Source: Burkholderiaceae bacterium
GTDB taxonomy: Bacteria > Pseudomonadota > Gammaproteobacteria > Burkholderiales > Burkholderiaceae
DNA length: 58,818 bases
Direction: 5' to 3'
Assembly: GCA_947452535.1 (NCBI GenBank)
Contig: CANGCM010000008.1
Location: 1-58,818 of the forward strand
This document shows positions 39,379-45,628 of the stretch, one piece after another; the first letter of the stretch is position 1, and every line of letters starts with the position of its first letter. Made by a program: the position numbers and the translations under genes. The notes beneath the pieces are model-generated. The model searched no databases. It was given only the letters and a program-made list of their open reading frames with translations, and had not been told where the DNA came from.

Positions 39379-40365
39379 ATGTTGAATTATCTCAAGCGCT
39401 TTCTTGCGCTGCTTGTGGTTTTATTTATAGCAGCGCCTGCTGCTATGGCTGACGATGCATATCCTAATAAGCCTATCCGTATTATTGTGCCCTTCACCCC
39501 AGGTGGGAGCCCTGATATTTTGGCTAGAGCAGTTGGTCAAAAAATTACCGAAGCTACGGGCGTTTCAGTCGTTGTTGAAAACATACCAGGGGCAGGCGGA
39601 ACCATTGGCGCCGATCGGGTTGCTAAGGCTGCACCAGATGGATATACCTTATTGATGGGGCATGTGGGCACTTTAGCTGTAGCGCCATCTGTTTACCCTC
39701 AATTACCTTATGACCCTGTCAAATCTTTTGCAGCCGTCGCCTTGGTGGCAAAGGTGCCTAACATTTTGGCTGTAAATGCTTCGATGCCAGTCAAGAATGT
39801 TGCAGAACTTGTTGCATATCTGAAAGCAAACCCTGGGAAGGTAAATTACGGCTCAGGTGGGAATGGTAGCGCTGCACATTTGGCGATGGAATATTTTAAG
39901 ATGAGCACCCAGACATTTATTGTCCATGTACCTTATCGTGGAACGGCACCCGCCGTGATGGATACCGTAGCAGGACAAATCCAGATGGTCTTTACTGGAG
40001 CACCTGCGGTCATGCCAATGGTGAAGAGTGGAAAGCTCAAGGCACTTGGCGTATCCAGTGTAAAACGCATGGATACCATGTCTGATATTCCTACCTTGGC
40101 GGAGTCTGGAGTGAAGGGTTTAAATGGGTTTGAGGCCGATCAGTGGTATGGGCTTGTAGCTCCAGCTGGTACGCCGGTAGCTATTACTCAAAAGCTAAAT
40201 CAAGTCGTAAATAAGAGTCTTTCTGCCCAAGATATAAGTACTCGCCTGAGGTCTGAGGGTGCAATTCCTGCGCCAACTACACCTGAGAATTTTGAGCAGC
40301 TCATTCAGAGTGAAATAAAACGCTGGCGTGCAGTGGTCATTAAGGCTGGCATTAAGTCGGAATAA
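39379..40365 (+). CDS. TctC/Bug-family periplasmic carboxylate-binding protein
   Basis: This is a 328-aa extracytoplasmic binding protein of tripartite tricarboxylate transporters. A signal peptide (hydrophobic LALLVVLFIAAPAAMA) ends near residue 25. The mature protein starts with the family motif YPNKPIRIIVPFTPGGSPD and has ENIPGAGGTIGADRVAKA and NYGSGGNGSAAHLAMEYFK. The start at 39379 gives a normal signal peptide; the upstream in-frame 39340 does not. No tctAB lies beside it; the only pair is at 7.5-9.5 kb. It is 57 bp upstream of ligJ-ligK, so its ligand may be an acid those enzymes process. Confidence 0.9.
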   Translation: MLNYLKRFLALLVVLFIAAPAAMADDAYPNKPIRIIVPFTPGGSPDILARAVGQKITEATGVSVVVENIPGAGGTIGADRVAKAAPDGYTLLMGHVGTLAVAPSVYPQLPYDPVKSFAAVALVAKVPNILAVNASMPVKNVAELVAYLKANPGKVNYGSGGNGSAAHLAMEYFKMSTQTFIVHVPYRGTAPAVMDTVAGQIQMVFTGAPAVMPMVKSGKLKALGVSSVKRMDTMSDIPTLAESGVKGLNGFEADQWYGLVAPAGTPVAITQKLNQVVNKSLSAQDISTRLRSEGAIPAPTTPENFEQLIQSEIKRWRAVVIKAGIKSE

Positions 40366-40422
40366 CCATCTAATGGCTGTGATATTTCAATAAATAATAT
40401 TTAATTTTGAAAAGATAAAGTA

Positions 40423-41451
40423 ATGATTATTGATTGCCATGGCCATTACACAACTGCTCCAAAGGCGCTTGAGGAATGGCGCAACAAGCAAATCGCAAAT
40501 TTAAATACCCCAAGTCTGGGACCCAAAGTTTCTGATTTAAAGATTAGTGATGATGAGCTTCGAGAGTCGATTGAGGTCAATCAGTTAGCTAAGATGAAAG
40601 AGCGGGGAATCGATTTAACTATATTCTCCCCTCGTGCTAGCTTTATGGCCCACCACATTGGTGACTTTAATACTTCCGCTACTTGGGCTGCAATCTGCAA
40701 TGAGCTTTGCTATCGGATTTCTCGATTATTTCCGGATCAATTTATTGGCGCTGCGATGCTTCCACAATCTCCAGGTGTCGATCTCAAGTCATCTATTCCG
40801 GAGATGGAAAAATGTATTAAAGAATTTGGCTTTGCCGGCATTAACCTCAATCCCGATCCCTCTGGTGGCCATTGGCGAGAGCCGCCTTTGTCAGATCCAT
40901 ATTGGTTTCCTATTTATGAAAAAATGGTTGAGTATCAAGTGCCTGCCATGATTCATGTAAGCACCAGTTGCAATACTTGTTTTCATACAACGGGAGCCCA
41001 TTATCTAAATGCAGATACCACTGCATTTATGCAGTGCCTTACTTCAGATTTATTTAAAGAGTTTCCGAGTTTAAAGTTTCTGATTCCGCATGGTGGGGGG
41101 GCGGTTCCTTACCATTGGGGTCGTTTTCGTGGCTTGGCGCAAGAGCTTAAAAAGCCTTTATTGAGCGAGCATCTTCTCAATAATATTTACTTTGATACTT
41201 GCGTCTATCACCAACCAGGTATCGACTTGTTAACAAAAGTAATTCCAGTAGATAACATCTTATTTGCCTCGGAAATGATAGGGGCGGTACGCGGTATTGA
41301 TCCAGAAACCGGTTTTTATTTTGATGACACCAAGCGCTATATAGAAAATTCAGTGCAACTATCAGAGTCTGATCGCAAGAAGATCTATGAAGGTAATGCG
41401 AGAAAATTATTTTCTCGGTTGGACCAGCAACTCAACGCTAAAGGACTCTAA
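40423..41451 (+). CDS. ligJ: 4-oxalomesaconate hydratase (LigJ family)
   Basis: This 342-aa amidohydrolase-superfamily protein closely resembles LigJ, which hydrates 4-oxalomesaconate to 4-carboxy-4-hydroxy-2-oxoadipate (CHA) in protocatechuate 4,5-cleavage and gallate pathways. Metal ligands are visible: His6 and His8 in IDCHGHY, His in MIHVSTSCN near 182, and Glu in LFASEMIGA near 283. HTTGAHYLNADTTAF and IPHGGGAVPYHWGRFRG are strongly LigJ-like. It is 3 bp upstream of ligK. The ring-cleaving dioxygenase, dehydrogenase and lactonase of the pathway are not in the window. Confidence 0.9.
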   Translation: MIIDCHGHYTTAPKALEEWRNKQIANLNTPSLGPKVSDLKISDDELRESIEVNQLAKMKERGIDLTIFSPRASFMAHHIGDFNTSATWAAICNELCYRISRLFPDQFIGAAMLPQSPGVDLKSSIPEMEKCIKEFGFAGINLNPDPSGGHWREPPLSDPYWFPIYEKMVEYQVPAMIHVSTSCNTCFHTTGAHYLNADTTAFMQCLTSDLFKEFPSLKFLIPHGGGAVPYHWGRFRGLAQELKKPLLSEHLLNNIYFDTCVYHQPGIDLLTKVIPVDNILFASEMIGAVRGIDPETGFYFDDTKRYIENSVQLSESDRKKIYEGNARKLFSRLDQQLNAKGL

Positions 41452-41454
41452 AAG

Positions 41455-42144
41455 ATGAATATGAATAATTTGGGTATTGTAAAAAGAAATATCGTGAGGG
41501 CCGATAAGGTAGCCATTGAGAAATTATCAAAATTTGGAGTGGCAACCGTTCATGAGGCTATGGGTCGAATTGGTTTAATGAAAACCTATATTCGACCCAT
41601 ATATAAAGGCGCACATTTTTGTGGCCCTGCCGTAACCGTTTTATTGCAGCCGGGTGATAACTGGATGCTTCATGTGGTTGCAGAACAGATTCAACCGGGC
41701 GATGTTGTGGTTGCAGCAGTAACTACTGAAAATGCAGATGGTTTCTTCGGAGATCTGCTAGCCACCTCTTTTAAGGCGCAGGGTGCAAAAGGTTTGGTGA
41801 TTGATGGTGGTACCAGAGATATTGATGAGTTGGAAAAAATGGGATTCCCCGTTTTTAGTAAAGACATCTGTGCTAAGGGTACAGTGAAGGCAACATTAGG
41901 CTCAGTAAATATTCCGATCGTCTGCGCTGGTGCTATGGTAAATCCTGGCGATGTAATAGTGGCAGATGCTGATGGGGTGGTTGTTGTGCCAGCAAATATT
42001 GCTCTGCAAGTTGCTGATGCCGCCGAAGCGCGTGAAAATTTAGAGACTGAAAAGCGAGCTAAGTTGGCTTCCGGAGTACTCGGACTGGATATGTACAAAA
42101 TGCGTGAAGCGCTTGAAAAAGCTGGTTTGAAATATGTGGATTGA
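41455..42144 (+). CDS. ligK: 4-carboxy-4-hydroxy-2-oxoadipate aldolase (LigK/RraA fold)
   Basis: This 229-aa class II aldolase of the RraA-like fold splits CHA to pyruvate and oxaloacetate and can decarboxylate oxaloacetate. Family marks are [16 protein letters not shown] near residue 25, [16 protein letters not shown] near 90, and the metal-site [15 protein letters not shown] near 115. It directly follows ligJ, whose product is its substrate. The last codon and stop (42139-42144) are the first six bases of a long direct repeat repeated at the end of the window. Confidence 0.92.
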   Translation: MNMNNLGIVKRNIVRADKVAIEKLSKFGVATVHEAMGRIGLMKTYIRPIYKGAHFCGPAVTVLLQPGDNWMLHVVAEQIQPGDVVVAAVTTENADGFFGDLLATSFKAQGAKGLVIDGGTRDIDELEKMGFPVFSKDICAKGTVKATLGSVNIPIVCAGAMVNPGDVIVADADGVVVVPANIALQVADAAEARENLETEKRAKLASGVLGLDMYKMREALEKAGLKYVD

Positions 42145-42267
42145 TCTTAATCCAGATCCTCTTTATTAATTGCCTTTCGCCTCTTCAAAAGAGTTAACTA
42201 GAGCAATTACGTTTTAAAAAATAGGAGTAATGAGGCTTTTAGTTAACTTTGGAGCAACGAGGCGTTA
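42139..42267. repeat. Left copy of a direct repeat of at least 129 bp
   Basis: By reading both places, 42139-42267 is identical to 58690-58818. The left boundary is real: the bases before (g versus t) differ. The right boundary is hidden because the window ends inside the second copy. The copy begins at the last codon of ligK and has a near-tandem 27-bp period inside it (42224-42247 versus 42251-42274). It contains no recognisable gene. Confidence 0.92.
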
Positions 42268-42464
42268 GTTTTTTGTTCCAAAAATCCTTTGGCTTTTAAA
42301 ACCAAAGAGAGATCTAAGATTTTTTTGAGCGTTACCTTCAGTAACGCTGGGCATGTTAAAAAGTGTGTAGACAATCTCTATACATCTACTCTGGCAATGC
42401 CATTGGATATATTAGTTCGAGTTTAAAAATACTTTTTTTAACATAGTCAGAAATCCTGCGTAAA
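42145..42464. other. 320-bp gene-free gap after ligK
   Basis: Most of the first 120 bp is the direct repeat. The remainder is AT-rich and has no convincing coding sequence. One perfect inverted repeat (AGCGTTAC - five nt - GTAACGCT, 42328-42348) lacks a T tract on the side expected of a terminator, with T residues before it on the plus strand. Its role is unknown. Confidence 0.6.
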
Positions 42465-42989
42465 TCATTTTTTAACCGGCGGAAATGTTTTAAGAGTTTT
42501 ATTGAAAAAATAAACTGCTACGAGCAGTATAAGAACATCAATTCCAATTGGATCAAAGGCCAGGGTGTAGTCTCTCAAGCTCTCGCTGATAATCATAATA
42601 GGCAACATGATTGCTGGAGGGTGTAAGCATTCTAGTATCAGCATGAGAAAGAAGCTGATTACAAAGGCGGCGATCATTACCCATTGGGCATAGTCAAATA
42701 CATATACAAATGCAAAGCCAATGAGTGAACATAGAAGATAAGACTGAAAAATTACGCTAGCAGAAGTCATTATCTTGCTTGGCATTATAAATATCATTAA
42801 TGCGCTGGCGATGAATGGTGAAAGTAGCAACAAATTGACTTTATCTAAGAGATGGTTAACCAGAGATAAAAGGCAGATAGTGATAGTGGTGCCTAGGGTA
42901 ATTATAAATTGCTGCGTAAGAGAAAATTGAGCAGGGGGTGGCTTGAGTACTTCATATAGCTTGTGACACCAGTTTTTTAATTTATTCAT
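42465..42989 (-). CDS. HPP-family membrane protein (second copy, divergent)
   Basis: This 174-aa protein has about four to five membrane segments and the HPP motif in LECLHPPAIMLPIMI near residue 125. The family (PF04982 type) includes cyanobacterial and plastid nitrite transporters. It is less conserved than the copy at 44.2 kb and lies last in the leftward nitrogen operon, after a gap of about 120 bp. The start is the ATG at 42989; a TTG at 43004 is also in frame. No Shine-Dalgarno sequence is clear. It could be a diverged nitrite/nitrate channel or a degenerate paralogue. Confidence 0.7.
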   Translation of the reverse strand: MNKLKNWCHKLYEVLKPPPAQFSLTQQFIITLGTTITICLLSLVNHLLDKVNLLLLSPFIASALMIFIMPSKIMTSASVIFQSYLLCSLIGFAFVYVFDYAQWVMIAAFVISFFLMLILECLHPPAIMLPIMIISESLRDYTLAFDPIGIDVLILLVAVYFFNKTLKTFPPVKK

Positions 42990-43112
42990 TAATCTATAGA
43001 GCAATTATTTAATAGTAGATAGCCGCTAATTTAAACGATTTAGTTTGGCTTTGATGCAGTAGGAGCTTTAAAAGAATTCATTTTTTCAAAAATATCAACC
43101 AGGCCATTTCGT

Positions 43113-43706
43113 TTAGAATGTGGATGTATATGAACTGGCATCCGGCCTATTTTTATTAGGCTTATGGGTTGAGATGGTTCCGATGGTTATGAAACATAAG
43201 GGCTGCTCTTTATTTTTGAGTAAAAATAGCTCCCTCATTTTTTGGCTATAGAGAGCTTTGCCGCTCGAAAGCCCAGATCCAAATCCTAAGGCATTGGCCA
43301 TTAATAAAACATTCTGAATTGCACATCCCGCAGAGATGATTTTTTCTTGTTCGGGAATATTGTCTTGCTCATTATTGAGATTGACAGTTGCCAATAGCAG
43401 CAAGGGACCTCGAAAAGCTTTCTGCTTGGCTTCATCAACCTGAGTTAGAGTTGCGCTTGGATCTCTTGCGATGAGAGCATCGGCAAATAAGTCGCCTAGT
43501 AAATTACGACTTTTGGAGCTAACTTCATAAAAGTGCCAGGGCGTTATTTTTCCATGATCAGGGGCAGCTCCTGCAGCATTGAGGATTTCTAATTTCTGAA
43601 ATGGGCTTGGACCAGGATTAATTAGCCTTTTAGGTGAAACATGCTGGCGACTATGGATTAGTCCATGTGCAAAGCTACCGAGCGAATCTAAATTACTAGA
43701 AGCCAA
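43113..43706 (-). CDS. Nitroreductase family flavoprotein
   Basis: This 197-aa FMN-dependent nitroreductase-like protein has the N-terminal [10 protein letters not shown] segment, the substrate/FMN region [15 protein letters not shown] near residue 48, and [19 protein letters not shown] near 125. The PDHG-x-x-x-PW signature places it in the YdjA-like subgroup. It appears to start at TTG (43706), with GGATTGAG upstream, and overlaps the DUF1348 gene by 11 bp, so they are co-translated. A reason for a nitroreductase in a nitrate operon is not known; reduction of a nitro- or nitroso-compound is speculation. Confidence 0.83.
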   Translation of the reverse strand: MASSNLDSLGSFAHGLIHSRQHVSPKRLINPGPSPFQKLEILNAAGAAPDHGKITPWHFYEVSSKSRNLLGDLFADALIARDPSATLTQVDEAKQKAFRGPLLLLATVNLNNEQDNIPEQEKIISAGCAIQNVLLMANALGFGSGLSSGKALYSQKMRELFLLKNKEQPLCFITIGTISTHKPNKNRPDASSYTSTF

Positions 43707-44163
43707 AATGACTCAATCCTGGGTGATCATCTGGTCTTCTTCCAAGGGGCCAAAAGAATTTTCGATCTGATTCTTTAATAGGCAAATCATTGATGCTGGC
43801 AAACCGCCTCATCATGAAGCCATTCTCATTAAACTCCCAATTCTCATTACCAAAGCTACGAGTCCAGTTACCAGAATCATCATGACATTCGTAAGCAAAA
43901 CGAACAGCGATATGGTTATTTGTAAATGCCCACAATTCCTTAATTAATCGGTAGTTAAGCTCCTTCGCCCATTTACGATGGAGAAACTCCTTTACCTGTT
44001 CGCGACCTTTAGGAAATTCAGCTCGATTTCGCCAAATGGTATCTTCGGTGTAGACCAAGGAAACTTTTTCAGGATCTCGGGTATTCCAGGCGTCCTCAGC
44101 CATTCGAATCTTCTGAATAGCAGTTTCATTATTAAAAGGGGGTAGTGGTACTTTTTGTTCCAT
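43696..44163 (-). CDS. DUF1348 / NTF2-like protein
   Basis: This 155-aa soluble protein has an NTF2-like fold of the DUF1348 family. The signature block is [20 protein letters not shown] near residue 45, followed by [15 protein letters not shown] and GNENWEF, with a C-terminal [14 protein letters not shown]. No catalytic residues can be assigned. It is 36 bp downstream of the HPP gene and overlaps the nitroreductase gene. Function unknown; co-transcription with nitrate reduction genes is the main clue. Confidence 0.85.
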   Translation of the reverse strand: MEQKVPLPPFNNETAIQKIRMAEDAWNTRDPEKVSLVYTEDTIWRNRAEFPKGREQVKEFLHRKWAKELNYRLIKELWAFTNNHIAVRFAYECHDDSGNWTRSFGNENWEFNENGFMMRRFASINDLPIKESDRKFFWPLGRRPDDHPGLSHFGF

Positions 44164-44199
44164 AGCTCTCTCCGTTTAATTCCAAGTCTTTGATGCCGA

Positions 44200-44709
44200 C
44201 TACCCCCAAACGCTCCAATCTTTTGATTGCGGGGACGGCTCATTCCATTTCACTGGGTAATGCAGCGCCTTGCCAGGAGTTAAACGACTCCAGATGGCTG
44301 CTACTACCGCAAGAATCGTAACGCTTAACAAAACAACTGCTATGAGATGGCCAAAGTCAGCATGTGCCTGAATCATAATTAGTGGATTAGCCCCCGCTGG
44401 TGGATGTACAGTTCGGGTTAATAATAAGATGCATAACGTAATAACCTCTGCCAGCAAGTAAACCCACAATGCGTCCTCAAAAAGTTGATAGCAAACTACT
44501 CCAATGAGGGCGCTGATTAAGTGACCGCCAAACAAGGCTCTTGGTTGTGCTGCAGGAGCACCAGTCAGGCCAAATAGAAATATTGTTGAGCCGCCTAGGG
44601 AAGCAAGTAGTAATGGCGTTGTTGGTGGTTTGGTAGCAAGCAGGGCCAAGCCAAGCGCAACGATTGCTCCCAATGAAACCCATACCAAACGTTTAACTAT
44701 TCTAAGCAT
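44200..44709 (-). CDS. HPP-family membrane protein, putative nitrite transporter
   Basis: This 169-aa protein has four hydrophobic segments and the family motif RTVHPPAGANPLIMI near residue 100, plus SLGGSTIFLFGLTGAPAAQPR near 38, both diagnostic of HPP. Known HPP proteins in cyanobacteria and chloroplasts move nitrite. Here it follows ybiB by 3 bp within the nasA-nirBD operon, so nitrite handling is the best guess: retaining or retrieving nitrite leaked during nitrate reduction. Confidence 0.87.
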   Translation of the reverse strand: MLRIVKRLVWVSLGAIVALGLALLATKPPTTPLLLASLGGSTIFLFGLTGAPAAQPRALFGGHLISALIGVVCYQLFEDALWVYLLAEVITLCILLLTRTVHPPAGANPLIMIQAHADFGHLIAVVLLSVTILAVVAAIWSRLTPGKALHYPVKWNEPSPQSKDWSVWG

Positions 44710-44712
44710 GGC

Positions 44713-45621
44713 TTAGTGTAATCCAGCCATCGTAGATATTTGGGTAGCTTGTCTTAGGATTGAGTTCGGACATATGACTTGTCCAGAGAGAATTTTCTGG
44801 GTAATAGATGCTGTTGAAATAGCATCTATTTCTATAAATGGACTGAGATCTTCGAATCGCTCTTCTGGGCTAGTGACGTCATCACCATTTGGAAGCAAAA
44901 AATGCATTTGAGGCAATCGTTGTAGGGAGGCGGTTGGTTCACCCTCACTCCCTCTCATCAAAATTGCATTTGCTGAGCGAAGTTGGAAAAACTCTCGTAA
45001 TTTTTCTGGGTATTCTGGGTGGGTATAGTTAGAAACTTGCCAAGGGTTCTGAAGAGTTGGATTAATCAGTTTTGCCAGCACATGACCGGTATTTCGTAGA
45101 CCTATTCTTTCTCTGACGTCTAATAATCTTTGAAGCGCTGGGGAGATGACGTTGAGAGGACAAAAGACTGGTTGATTAGAGGTTAGGAGGGTGCCAAATT
45201 CATTCTTAGTAGTGAGAATTGGCCAGCCAAGGGATTTAAAAATTTCATGGCTAGTTACCCTGGCCTGATCTTTTTCCACTCCCTGAACAAGAACGGTAAA
45301 ACCATAACTAGAAAGCATGCCGGCAAGAAGTGGTGTGAGGTTTGCCTGTTTTCTAGCTCCGTTATAGCTTGGCAAGACTATGGTTGGACGAGAGCCTAGG
45401 TTGAGTAAATTCAAGTGTGGTTTTAGGGCGTCCATAAAGCCCATGAGCTCAGATACGGACTCACCCTTAATGCGCATAGCAATACAAAATGCACCCAGCT
45501 CAAGATCGCTTACATTGCCCTCTAGAATTTGAGAGAACACTTCATTAGCCTGATTACGTTCAAGATCGCCAGCACCTTTGCTGCCTCGACCAATGACCTT
45601 TAAGAATGATGTGATGCTCAT
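44713..45621 (-). CDS. ybiB: YbiB-like TrpD2-fold nucleic-acid-binding protein
   Basis: This 302-aa protein resembles anthranilate phosphoribosyltransferase (TrpD) but belongs to the YbiB/TrpD2 branch, which in E. coli binds nucleic acids rather than making phosphoribosyl anthranilate. The N-terminal GDLERNQANEVFSQILEGN and LGAFCIAMRIKGES blocks match TrpD-like proteins, but the classical GTGGD phosphate loop is replaced by VLPSYNGARKQANLTPLLA, as in YbiB. It is 7 bp downstream of nasA. The same nasA-ybiB adjacency is familiar in betaproteobacterial nitrate operons, yet the purpose is unexplained. Confidence 0.85.
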   Translation of the reverse strand: MSITSFLKVIGRGSKGAGDLERNQANEVFSQILEGNVSDLELGAFCIAMRIKGESVSELMGFMDALKPHLNLLNLGSRPTIVLPSYNGARKQANLTPLLAGMLSSYGFTVLVQGVEKDQARVTSHEIFKSLGWPILTTKNEFGTLLTSNQPVFCPLNVISPALQRLLDVRERIGLRNTGHVLAKLINPTLQNPWQVSNYTHPEYPEKLREFFQLRSANAILMRGSEGEPTASLQRLPQMHFLLPNGDDVTSPEERFEDLSPFIEIDAISTASITQKILSGQVICPNSILRQATQISTMAGLH

Positions 45622-45628
45622 TGCAAGA

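Noticed and set aside
42139..42274. Integron attC-like site or IS end in the direct repeat
   Set aside because: GTTAAC and GCGTTAG words are present, but the paired RYYYAAC/GTTRRRY arrangement with imperfect inverted symmetry is missing, and no integrase or transposase is visible.
42328..42348. Inverted repeat as a terminator for ligK or the HPP gene
   Set aside because: The stem is not followed by T residues on either transcribed strand; T residues precede it on the plus strand.
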